From Entophlyctis helioformis (lineage: Eukaryota > Chytridiomycota > Chytridiomycetes > Chytridiales > Chytriomycetaceae): DNA of 64,000 nt. The position numbers and the translations under genes are program-made. The stretch's first letter is position 1, and every line of letters begins with the position of its first letter. The notes beneath the pieces were generated by a model. It was not told the origin of the DNA. It did no database searches and saw nothing but the letters and a program-made list of their open reading frames with translations. Where the stretch lies: the NCBI GenBank assembly GCA_025526915.1, contig JAHLKH010000019.1, positions 62,001 through 126,000 on the forward strand. Reading direction: 5' to 3'. Shown piece by piece: positions 23,701-35,759 of this stretch.

Positions 23701-26420
23701 ATGAGCCCATGGATCTTGGATCGAGGAGTGATGAAGGGGGATCAAGGGGGATCAAGGGGGATCGAGGATTGATGAAGAAGCACGTGAAAGACCGCCGCGG
23801 CTCATCCATCCAACTCTGACAGTGTGCACCAGACACATCCTTGCAGCATGATGACGACGTCCGGTGGGTCGTTGCCTGCGTTGCTGGTTGGTGGTTTGAA
23901 GAACGCCATGATGCCGCACTTGTCGACACCAAACGCCATCTTCCACTTGTCCGCCCATGCCGCCACGACCTCCACCGCGTCTGCCAGTGCTGCATGCGAC
24001 TCTGCGAGAATGGCCACATCGTCTGCAAGGATCAGTCCACGGATGTCGTGACCATCAGCCACTACTGGTATGCTGATCTCAGGGATGCCAAAGTTCATTC
24101 CAAGAAGATTCCCAGTCCCCAAGACACTAGATGCCATACCTTTTCGAGCTTTAGGCCGTGCGTAGATCCCTCAGTTATGTCATCCCCCTGGTCCGACACG
24201 TCCATGGTGATGTATCCATAAGGTACGCTGGAACACACCATGGGCAGCCTGAAGAAATGCGCACATTCGCGAGGCGAGTGGACGCACGTCTCCAGGTGCA
24301 TTGACTTGTTGCTGGTCACCACAGAGCCAAGACTCTGTAATGTCCGCAACACCGGATAGAACTCCTCCGCCGAGGAGCGTTATGTACACTTGGTCGATTC
24401 TTGTAGATACTCGGATGGTCCTAAACGTAGCCAGAAGATCGTCGTCATAGCCGAGAGCGGCGAGAGCGGCGGGATCGTTGGATTCGGGGAGTTTGTGTTC
24501 GATGGCTTCCGAGATCTGGGCAATGAATGGGGCGAGATTGGCGTCGTCGCGTTGGATGTTTTTAGGTGATGCCAAAGTTCATTCCAAGAAGATTCCCAGT
24601 CCCCAAGACACTAGATGCCATACCCTTTCGAGCTTTAGGCCGTGCGTAGATCCCTCAGTTATGTCATCCCCCTGGTCCGACACGTCCATGGTGATGTATC
24701 CATAAAGTACGCTGGAACACACCATGGGCAGCCTGAAGAAATGCGCACATTCGCGAGGCGAGTGGACGCACGTCTCCAGGTGCATTGACTTGTTGCTGGT
24801 CACCACAGAGCCAAGACTCTGTGATGTCCGCAACACCGGATAGAACTCCTCCGCCGAGGAGCGTTATGTACACTTGGTCGATTCTTGTAGATACTCGGAT
24901 GGTCCTAAACGTAGCCAGAAGATCGTCGTCGTAGCCGAGAGCGGCGAGAGCGGCGGGATCGTTGGATTCGGGGAGTTTGTGTTCGATGGCTTCCGAGATC
25001 TGGGCAATGAATGGGGCGAGGTTTTTAGGTGATGCCAAAGTTCATTCCAAGAAGATTCCCAGTCCCCAAGACACTAGATGCCATACCCTTTCGAGCTTTA
25101 GGCCGTGCGTAGATCCCTCAGTTATGTCATCCCCCTGGTCCGACACGTCCATGGTGATGTATCCATAAAGTACGCTGGAACACACCATGGGCAGCCTGAA
25201 GAAATGCGCACATTCGCGAGGCGAGTGGACGCACGTCTCCAGGTGCATTGACTTGTTGCTGGTCACCACAGAGCCAAGACTCTGTGATGTCCGCAACACC
25301 GGATAGAACTCCTCCGCCGAGGAGCGTTATGTACACTTGGTCGATTCTTGTAGATACTCGGATGGTCCTAAACGTAGCCAGAAGATCGTCGTCGTAGCCG
25401 AGAGCGGCGAGAGCGGCGGGATCGTTGGATTCGGGGAGTTTGTGTTCGATGGCTTCCGAGATCTGGGCAATGAATGGGGCGAGGTTTTTAGGTGATGCCA
25501 AAGTTCATTCCAAGAAGATTCCCAGTCCCCAAGACACTAGATGCCATACCCTTTCGAGCTTTAGGCCGTGCGTAGATCCCTCAGTTATGTCATCCCCCTG
25601 GTCCGACACGTCCATGGTGATGTATCCATAAAGTACGCTGGAACACACCATGGGCAGCCTGAAGAAATGCGCACATTCGCGAGGCGAGTGGACGCACGTC
25701 TCCAGGTGCATTGACTTGTTGCTGGTCACCACAGAGCCAAGACTCTGTGATGTCCGCAACACCGGATAGAACTCCTCCGCCGAGGAGCGTTATGTACACT
25801 TGGTCGATTCTTGTAGATACTCGGATGGTCCTAAACGTAGCCAGAAGATCGTCGTCATAGCCGAGAGCGGCGAGAGCGGCGGGATCGTTGGATTCGGGGA
25901 GTTTGTGTTCGATGGCTTCCGAGATCTGGGCAATGAATGGGGCGAGGTTGGCGTTGTCGCGTTGGATGGCGAGGCCGGTGCAGCTGACGACAAAGTGAGC
26001 CCACTCGTGGGTGCCGTTCAGGCTCTGGTTGCAGAGGATGCAGCAGCCGTCGGTGAAGGGGTGGTTGGCGGCGAGGACAGGCAAAAAGACAAAAGAGTGT
26101 GTGTCTACATATTCGAGTGGCGGCTGCCAAGGCGCTCCTCGAGCCAGTGATCCGCTATGCCATCTGCGGCGGTCACTTTTCGCTGCTCGATTGCTCGCCT
26201 GACGCATTGCGCAACTCGTTAACGACCTCCTGACCCAGCCTCCGCAGGGCCAGAATGTCGACCGCTGATTCACAACGGGCTGACTCTCTGCAGAGTCGCC
26301 AATGGAACCGTTTGACCCACATCCAAGCGATCCAGCACACCCACAGGCCTCCACTCGGATTACAGGTGGTCGCGACTCCACCCAGCCGACAAGCACTCGT
26401 TTTCGACGCCGCCTTATTCA
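23700..26420 (-). mobile_element. Rearranged LINE-type retrotransposon remains (reverse transcriptase piece and C-terminal piece)
   Basis: Two parts, both minus strand. At 24137-23802 a reverse transcriptase fragment shows IRGLILADDVAILAESH, the palm-domain (F/L)ADD motif, then WADKWKMAFGVDKC. At 26150-25590 the C-terminal part shows CCILCNQSLNGTHEWAHF...C, a Cys/His knuckle, and a tail with LLGGGVLSGVADITESW and FLQAAHGVFQRTLW. In an intact element the reverse transcriptase precedes the knuckle; here it lies downstream of it, so the locus holds pieces of two copies or an inverted order produced by tandem rearrangement. Frames are broken upstream of 26150. Not expected to be active. Confidence 0.75.
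24084..25957. repeat. Four-copy tandem array, 463-bp unit, within the LINE
   Basis: Units begin with GATGCCAAAGTTCATTCC at 24084, 24568, 25031 and 25494. Spacings are 484, 463 and 463 bp. Units two and three are nearly identical. The first is 21 bp longer because it keeps a GCGTCGTCGCGTTGGATG stretch that the parent element also has near 25957. The fourth runs on into the rest of the element. Each unit encodes the same 120-residue C-terminal tail on the minus strand. Confidence 0.93.
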
Positions 26421-26514
26421 CGCGTGGCAGGTGGACGGTTCTGGTTGTGGGACAATTTGACCGTGTTTTGTGCTGCCTGGTCTTCATCTGCTATCGGCCA
26501 ACTGCTGCTCCGCC

Positions 26515-27573
26515 ATGGACTATGGACTCAACTGTTCGGTAGCAGACTGTGGACGGTACGGTGAGCAGCCATCCTCGCACGTCACCTCCACACATCACAA
26601 ACCGGCATCCAAGCTGACTGCTTGCCGACAGACTTTCTGCCATTCGTTTGTGGCGACTGCCGCTGCGCCTTCTGTCCCGAGCACCGCTTTGGAGACAAGC
26701 ACCGCTGCCCAGGCTCGAGCACAGACGCAAGCCTGCTCGTGTGCCCCAAATGCTCGCTGGTCGTCAGCAGCAAGCCAGGCTCAGGCACCGACTCGGCAAG
26801 TGACAGCGACAGGCTCAAGATGCACATGGCGGCCGAGTGCTCTGCCAAGGTGCCGTCAACGTCGCCAGGCAAGATCCCGTGCAGCGCGCAGGGATGCACA
26901 ACAGCAGAGCTTTGGAGTGCACTCTGTCCAGACTGCGGACTGCGCTTCTGTCTGGCCCATCGCTATGCCGCCTCGCACAAATGCGCTGCTCTTGCCCAAG
27001 CCAGCATCGACAAGATGGATCGCAAGGCAGCCATCAAGACGTTTGTGAGCGACAAGCTTGGCGCACATGCATCCGCTCCAGCCTCTTCAGCGGCAACAAC
27101 AGCAGCCAAACAGCCAAAGCCCATGAGCCCGGCTGTGGCTCTCATGAAACTCAAGATGAATGCCAAGGGCGACGCCAAGATCCCGTCCGATCTTCGCGTG
27201 TTTCTGTCCATCATCGTGGCTGCTGATGCCCCACAAGGACAGCATCGCACACTCGGCGTGTTCCACCGCAAGGTCAGCGTCAACGGACCATCACAGCCTT
27301 GGCTGCCAATGTGATTGCAATCTGACATGCTACCGCTTGCAGACCATCTCTATTGGCAAGCTTGTGGATGCACTGGCAGAAACGGCGCAGGTTGCAAACA
27401 CCAACAACGTTGCCGGAACCGGCCCCAAGCTTTCCCTCTTTCATGGAGCGACAGGCATGCGACTTGGAACGCTCGCGACACTTGGTGATCTGCTTGGTTC
27501 TGGGGCAATTGCTCAAGGTCAGACCCTCATCTTGGACCGATCAGACAGCGACCACGTTCAGCCATGCACGTAA
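26515..27573 (+). CDS. AN1 zinc finger protein with C-terminal ubiquitin-like region (ZFAND1/Cuz1-like)
   Basis: A short first exon from ATG 26515 (MDYGLNCSVADCGRY) is spliced at a GTGAGC donor to DFLPFVCGDCRCAFCPEHR, which completes an AN1 zinc finger (C-x4-C...C-x2-C...C...H). A second AN1-type finger follows: CSAQGCTTAELW...CPDCGLRFCLAHR. After a Lys-rich middle there is a C-terminal region, LRVFLSIIVAAD...LGVFHRK and, after an intron, TISIGKLVDALAETAQ...LILDRS, consistent with a ubiquitin-like fold. Two AN1 fingers plus this end match ZFAND1/Cuz1, which links Cdc48/p97 and the proteasome during arsenite and related stress. Its stop at 27573 lies inside the antisense frame of the transporter gene. 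Confidence 0.85.
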
Positions 27574-29284
27574 ACTGTTATAGCATACTTTATTCTTCCT
27601 ACTTCTGGTTATGGTGTCTTGGCCGATGCGTCCTTGCTGAATGCGCTGTTTGCCGCTGCGTATCAGAAACAACACAATGGAGAGCCCAAGAGGCACCACT
27701 TGCATGGCCAAGGCAGCAACAAACGCGCCGTTGAAGCACGTCGAGCCGTAGCATTCTGTTGCGGCGCTTCCGTTGACCGGCACTTGGAGCTTCAATGCGG
27801 CGTCGTAGAGGAAGCCAAACACGAGATTCGACGCCAATATCCCAACAGGCACGCCCATCATGACAAACGCGCATGCAGTTCCATAAAACGTCGTGCCAAA
27901 GAGATCCTTGGTCAGTGGTGGAAAGAGTGCTCCTGCCGCGCCCCAGCCCAGTCCTATCGATGCCGAGCAAAAGTACAGCAGCGCGCCAGAGGATGCCCGC
28001 AGCGACGATTCTCCCAGAACGGCGAGCAGAAAATGCGGGACAATCAGAGCAAGCTCGGCCACAATCAGCAGCACGCTTCGGTCCTTGTGGAGCTTTGAGA
28101 CGACCATGTCGGAGATGATGCCAAAAGAGAATCGCCCGATGCTTTGGCCAACAGAGAGGATCGTGACGTGCAGAGCGCCAACTTTGGCAACCGCGTCCAT
28201 CTCTTGTCCTGGGCCGCCAATGGCCGTGACAATGGTGGAGACATTGCTGACGTAGGTTAACCCTTGCTGCCAGATACACACCATGGCGTACAGCCAAAAG
28301 TATGGCGACTTGAGGATGTCGATAGGCGAAGCGATGCCCGCATTGTCATCCAGCAGACGCGCTTTGGGTTGGCCATCTGGCCGTTTCGATCTGCTTGGAG
28401 GCTCGTGGTTGCCTGCTGAAGCATGGCCGTGCGTGTCCGTCATCATGATCGCCTCATTGTTTGCATCGCCGTCAGGAGACGCAGCGTCATCAGCCTCGCT
28501 TGCCATCAACAGCGCGCTGCGTTCCGTGATTGGACCACGAGCAGCAGCGGCAGAAGCAGCCTGCTTGCCCGCCACAGCTCGGCTGCTCTCCACATCGCTG
28601 ACGCCAGCAGCAGGCACTGTCGCCATGGTGAACACGCCAACGACGTTGACGGCTGCGACTGATATGGCCAGAAACAGCAAGAATCCGCCAGTGCTGTCTG
28701 TCTGGCCAGAGTACCATATCGTGTAAATCTAGTAGCGCATCAAGGCGTCAGTCCAAGCCGGCAGTGCACCTTGCGTCGTCTGATGGCTGGTGCACACCAA
28801 CCTGCGCGTAGATTGTGCCAGAGAGACCGTAAAAGAGAAGCAGGATGCCGGTCGTGATGCCCATTTGTCCGGCCGGGAAGTTGCTGATGTTGATGCCGAC
28901 AACGGCCATGTAGGCGGCCGTCGATCCGAATCCCGCCAAAAAGTAAAAGCAGGCAATGGCTGTGACGCTGGACGACCCAAAGCTCAGCGCGCCAACGTAG
29001 GCGGCCCACATGAGCGCATAGCCGAGCGAGTATGCGGCCGTCGCCATGATCATCGTGACGGTGCCACCAAAGGTGTCGTAGACGGGTCCAATAACGAGAA
29101 ACGAGAGGTACAGGGCAGTGTTGCCGACGCCGGAAATGAGATTGACGTCTGCGGACGAGAAGCCAAAGCGACGCCGCAGACCGTCCGAGAACACCGAGAA
29201 TGTAAAGAGCGAGCCTGCAACGGCCATGACAAGGCTCGATACGGCGAGCGTCGTCAGCCGTCGGTTGATCGAGTGGTTGGCCAT
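27541..29284 (-). CDS. Major facilitator superfamily transporter (nodulin-like/Mch1-like)
   Basis: Minus strand from ATG 29284 (MANHSINRRLTTLAVSSLVM) with one intron at about 28799-28732, rejoining at IYTIWYSGQTDS. Twelve hydrophobic stretches are visible in two halves separated by a long hydrophilic loop (about residues 220-310, Ala/Ser/Asp-rich with RSKRPDGQPKAR). N-terminal motifs SGVGNTALYLSFLVIGPVYDTFGG and FLAGFGSTAAYMAVVGIN and C-terminal SVGQSIGRFSFGIISDM follow the nodulin-like branch of MFS that contains yeast Mch1. Substrate unknown; a monocarboxylate-like or other organic solute is only a guess. The last residues after RSGKQRIQQ are poorly conserved in character and overlap 33 bp of the AN1 gene on the other strand; a last intron could remove them. 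Confidence 0.8.
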
Positions 29285-29351
29285 GTTGGAGGTGTGTTTG
29301 GGTGAGCACGCTCTTGAATGCGGCGTGGATGCTTTCCATCGAACAAACACA
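29285..29351. promoter_or_regulatory. Compact divergent promoter, 67 bp between start codons
   Basis: The starts of the transporter (minus) and the RNA methyltransferase (plus) are only 67 bp apart, so 5' UTRs and promoter elements of the two must overlap. No TATA-like sequence is obvious. Confidence 0.55.
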
Positions 29352-30536
29352 ATGTCCAGAAGGCCAGCTGTCCACAAGGCGCTGCAAGCGTTTGCCGATG
29401 CCCGCCGGCCATTGTACTCGCCGTCCGAGCTCGATGCGATCCTTGCGGCCATCGCCAAGCCTCGCAAGACCTCGTTCCGCATCAACACTCTGCTTGCACC
29501 AGACGCAGCCTCGCACAAGCGAATTCTGGCCGAGGTGCGCCAGCTGCTCGACAGGCTCCAGCAGCGCAACAAGGCGCCACTGCGCATCCGGCCGGCTGGC
29601 CCATGGAGCCGCCTTGCATTCCAAGTGTCGGATCCGTCCGTCAAGGCCAAGCAGCTGATGGATCTCGAGTGCCACAGGAACGGCCTCATTCACTTTCAGT
29701 CACTGTCGAGCATGCTGCCGCCGCTGTGCTTTGCCCCAATCGCTGGCCAAGGCGGGCCGCTTGTGCTCGACATGTGCTCTGCGCCAGGCGGCAAGTCGAC
29801 GCAGCTGGTCGAGCAAGTGTTTGGACCAACGTCAGCATCCACAGGCGCGGATCTGCATCAACTGTCGGCTGGCCGGGTTGTTGCCAACGAGGTCAACCCA
29901 CTGCGCTTTCAGCGACTGGAGCGCAACCTAAAGACGCTTGTTCCACGCGGCGTCGCATCTCGCGTCCATGCAACGCTGTGCGATGGCAGACGGTTGAGCA
30001 TCGCAGCACCGGCCGCATCATTGGACGATCCTGTGGCCATGCCTGACCGCGACGAGCAGACGACAGCAACGGCCATCTCACGCGGCGTCTTTCCTCGCCA
30101 GTTTGATGCCGTGCTGCTGGATGCGCCGTGCAGCGGCGAAGGCGTATTCTCCGTGCTCGAGCCGCACAGCTTTTCCAGCTGGTCGCCAGAGTATGTGTCC
30201 AAGCTGCAACGGCTTCAGCGCCAGCTGTTGGATCGTGCGTTCAGCCTGCTCCGGCCAGGCGGCCAGCTGATTTACTCCACATGCACGCTCGCGCCAGAAG
30301 AGAACGAGCACAATGTCGAGTGGATTGTCGGCCAGCACCCGTCTTTGGAAGTTGTGGATCTGCATCTGGATCTTCTCGACCCGCTGGTCAACGGAGGCCA
30401 GGCGGCATTCCGCCCCGCAGGCGGTCCAGGCTTCTGCAGCACCAACACCAGCATCCCTCTCCACAAAGCATTGCGCGTCCTTCCAACACAGGACTATGAG
30501 GGGTTCTTTGCTGTGCGGTTCATCAAGAGGCAATAA
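29352..30536 (+). CDS. Nop2/Sun (RsmB/RsmF) family RNA 5-methylcytosine methyltransferase
   Basis: Intronless frame of 394 residues from ATG 29352 (MSRRPAVHKALQAFADA). The SAM-binding motif is VLDMCSAPGGKSTQL; motif IV is LLDAPCSGEGVF with a family Cys; motif VI is YSTCTLAPEENE with the catalytic Cys; both cysteines of the Nop2/Sun mechanism are present. RINTLLAP near residue 40 is the usual N-terminal block. The single methyltransferase domain without a PUA tail and the short length suggest a NSUN3/NSUN4-like mitochondrial or tRNA/rRNA enzyme, but the target base is not determined. Ends FFAVRFIKRQ at 30536, opposite the small Gln-rich gene. Confidence 0.9.
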   Translation: MSRRPAVHKALQAFADARRPLYSPSELDAILAAIAKPRKTSFRINTLLAPDAASHKRILAEVRQLLDRLQQRNKAPLRIRPAGPWSRLAFQVSDPSVKAKQLMDLECHRNGLIHFQSLSSMLPPLCFAPIAGQGGPLVLDMCSAPGGKSTQLVEQVFGPTSASTGADLHQLSAGRVVANEVNPLRFQRLERNLKTLVPRGVASRVHATLCDGRRLSIAAPAASLDDPVAMPDRDEQTTATAISRGVFPRQFDAVLLDAPCSGEGVFSVLEPHSFSSWSPEYVSKLQRLQRQLLDRAFSLLRPGGQLIYSTCTLAPEENEHNVEWIVGQHPSLEVVDLHLDLLDPLVNGGQAAFRPAGGPGFCSTNTSIPLHKALRVLPTQDYEGFFAVRFIKRQ

Positions 30537-30675
30537 AGTCGCTGGACAGATTTTGTATGCAAGGTGCACCACATTCGCAAGATGGAATGGTGCCGTCCAA
30601 GTGCAAAGGATGCGTGCGAATGATGCGTGATCGAAAGGATCACGGCTGACTGCCAGGCAGCGGCTCGTTGAACGA

Positions 30676-30915
30676 CTATTCCCGTTCGCCCACAGAGTCC
30701 TCAAGGCGAGGTTTGGCTGATGACAGGCGGGCAACGCAGACGACTGTTTGTGACTGGAGCATCTCGACGGGCATATCCGGGGCGTGATCTGCCTTGACCG
30801 ATGCCTCTGATCTCGTCACCTCATCAAGCTTCCATTCGGGCATCCATCCAGATCGCTTCGCGTCGTCTTGGTCAAACTCGTCTGCTGCTGCTGCTGCCCC
30901 CTTGCCTGCTGAGTC

Positions 30916-30957
<42 letters not shown>

Positions 30958-31149
30958 AAGATCATCGCCCTTGGAGGATGCCTGGTTGGGCAGGTCATGC
31001 GGCGCGCACTCATGGTCAGTAGTGGTGCGTGCTGCAGCCTCGGCCGCAATCTCTGGCGCCTTGGTGACTGGTGCCTTTGACGCCAGCGACCGCAGGGGAT
31101 AAGCATGTCTGCCCATTCGGCCGAGCACAAGTGCCTTGATACTCATCAT
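30676..31149 (-). CDS. Small Gln-rich unknown protein, possibly mitochondrial
   Basis: 157 residues from ATG 31149 (MMSIKALVLGRMGRHAYPLRSLASKAPV). The N-terminus is basic and amphipathic with several Arg/Lys/Ser and no acidic residue, as in a mitochondrial leader (inference). A run of 13 Gln (CTG repeat at about 30919-30957) and an Ala-rich stretch follow, then a segment SGWMPEWKLDEVTRSEASVK that looks like a conserved core of an uncharacterised fungal family. No enzyme motif. It shares an 86-bp divergent promoter with the glucose-6-phosphate isomerase gene. Confidence 0.6.
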
Positions 31150-31235
31150 GATGATCGGGTGGAGAAATGCTCTTATATTCCTCCCCTTCCCGCATCTGCT
31201 CTTTCCGCATCTGACATCAACACCAGACACCAACA
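31150..31235. promoter_or_regulatory. Divergent promoter with TATA-like element
   Basis: 86 bp separate the ATGs of the small Gln-rich gene and the isomerase. It contains CTTATATTCC near 31171, which could be a TATA element, then pyrimidine-rich sequence toward the isomerase start. Confidence 0.45.
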
Positions 31236-33446
<2,211 letters not shown>

Positions 33447-33592
33447 CCACACCCGGTTCTGGCCCATTCATTTGACTGCACACATCCATGTGCCCCATCC
33501 ATCGCGTCTCCCATATCCTATCCACCGCAGTGCAGCCCCGCCGATTCTTTGGCCGTTTATGGCTGCAATGAACCATGCCCTCCATCTCGCGA

Positions 33593-35670
33593 TCACTCTT
33601 GAAACGTCCATTGGATCAGTGTCCCGCTGTACGTCCCGCCCAAGACGGTGTGGCCGAGAATCGCCACACACAAGACGGCACTGCCGCCGTTTAGCGACCG
33701 CCGCAGGATCCCTTTGTGCGTGTCCCAAACGCGAACCTGGCTGTCCCAGCTGCCCGACACGGCCACGTTGGAACATCCGTCCACGTCTACCGACGCGATC
33801 CAGTCGCTTCGTCCTGGGCACGCCAGGCTGGGCAGTGGGACGGCGACCGGTTTCGCCTCGTGTGCCCTGTCATGGCCATGGCCACTCGCACGAGACGGAG
33901 AAGGGGCGAGCCAACCGGGCGGCCAAGCGGTGGCAAGGGAAGCGACTGCGTGTCTGGATGGATCGGGTGTCGGTGTCCATGCCGGTCGTGATGGCACAGG
34001 CTGTTGCGCACGGTCGGATGCTGGATTCACGCTCTGATCGCCAGTGTGTGATGCCCTGGATGGTCGGCCTGGCAGAGACACGCGCCACCTTCGTATTTGC
34101 CCATCACGGTATCCGCCCGTGACGGTCCACTCGTCACACTGGGGATCGAGCCGTGACCTTGATGATGCTGGTGAAGATGTCGGTGGTGGTGGTGAGGGTA
34201 TCGGCAGCACATCTCCTGCCAGGTAGCTGAGCGAGACTTGCAAACACGTGGCGTCGGGCACATGGCTTGCAATGCGGAGCCGCTCGATGCATGCCTGTGG
34301 GCAAGTGACGTCCCAGACACTGACACAGCCTGTTGTGGTGCACATGGAAAACACGATCGAGCCCGACGAGCTTGGCGGCCACTGGATGCTGCACACGTTC
34401 ATGTCGGGGCGGTGGACGGTGGATTCAAAGACTGGCGCGGACGAGTGCGGCCTGGAGAGGGTCCACAGCCGCAGAATCGATCGGAAGCCAGTCATGAGGC
34501 GGCGGCCACCGGAGTCCAGAGCGAGCGACGTGACGGCTGCAACGTCGACCATGGCAGGCGGGATGGGGTGCAGGTGCTGATCGAGCGGCTCTTGCTGCGG
34601 GTAGGCGTACAGCTGGTGGTTGGTGATGCGGCTCGCGTGGGATTGCGGACAGGGTTGGCACAGGACATGCCGCTTCCTGCCCGTGTCCAGATCCCACACG
34701 ATCAGCGCCGGATCAATGCGGCTACCCGACACGAGGACATTGCCACACACCCCCAGACACTCGACCAGACTGCCTGCCATGATCAGGCATGTTAGTCTCT
34801 GTTGACTGTCCATGGTGCTTTGGGCATACGGATGCTGCCACAGCACAGCAAAGGTTCATTACCATGACCCACAAGCTCGTACTCGAGGACCATCATGCTA
34901 GCCTGAGCGTCCAGCGCATCCTTGCCATGCAACGGATCTTGGCTGCGCGTGGACACTGGCGACCGAGGAGGCGAGCCAGGATCCGCGTCTAACGATGGGA
35001 TGCCGTCCGAGTCTGCTCGCACCCAGGCGTCCACATCTGTATGGCCAGTCGTGTCGCACTCGTGATGCTCGCTGCGCCGTGTCCGCCAGACCTTGACTTT
35101 GCCATCCCAGCTGCCCGTGATGACACGGCCCGATCGGTCCGCGTGGATGCATGAGATGGCGTGGCGGTGAGCATCCATCATCGCACGAGCGACTGGGCTG
35201 CCATCCAGCAGCGCTCGACGCGTTGTGCTGTATGCCTTGAACGCTGTTTTGAAGAGGTGTTGCGAGGGCTGGCTTGCTATGGAATCGGCCTGGGCAATGG
35301 ACGAGCACAGAGATGCATGCGTAGGCTTGTGGTGGTGGTGGTGGTGGTAATGTGTATGCAGCGGCCGCGATGGCGACCCTGGTGGCGATGAGATGCCTTG
35401 CATGGCCAATGGATCCTTGTGATGGTCATGGACAGACGCGTCGGTCGCTGCCAGAACCTGCTCGAGACGCGAGGCAGAGAGGTCCATGCCGACGCGGCTG
35501 CAGAGACGTCTCCATAAGCAATTATCCGACGCTACACAGTGGTTGTGGGCCGATGTCTGGCTAAACGCAAGCAGGTCGTGCGGCTGCAGATGGCCCAGAA
35601 TCTTGAGCCACAGCTCGGTGGGCAGACGTTGAACGGGTCTGCTGTGGCGCGGTTTGGACTGCCCAGCCAT
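33593..35670 (-). CDS. F-box and WD40-repeat protein
   Basis: Minus strand from ATG 35670. The F-box is at residues about 14-60: RLPTELWLKILGHLQPHDLL...TSAHNHCVASDNCLWRRLC. A His-run (YHHHHHHKP) follows. WD40 blocks: HAISCIHADRSGRVITGSWDGKVKVW; after the intron (donor GTGGGT near 34843, acceptor CAG before 34800) NVLVSGSRIDPALIVWDLDTG; ALDSGGRRLMTGFRSILRLW; CVSVWDV; WTVTGGYRDGQIRRWRV; VAVSGSWDSQVRVWDTHKG; TYSGTLIQW, stop at 33593. F-box plus propeller is the architecture of SCF ubiquitin ligase substrate receptors such as Cdc4, Met30 and FBXW types; the substrate is unknown. Repeats are separated by long Pro/Ser inserts. Confidence 0.88.
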
Positions 35671-35759
35671 GACAGGGTCGGTGAAACTCAAGGATAACAA
35701 ACTTTAGCAATAAAAACATATATTGGATGGACGGATAGATATATCATGGCACGCATAAG

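Noticed and set aside
24084..25957. Possible CRISPR-like or satellite array
   Set aside because: Units are 463 bp, contiguous and contain coding remains of a LINE; there are no unique spacers.
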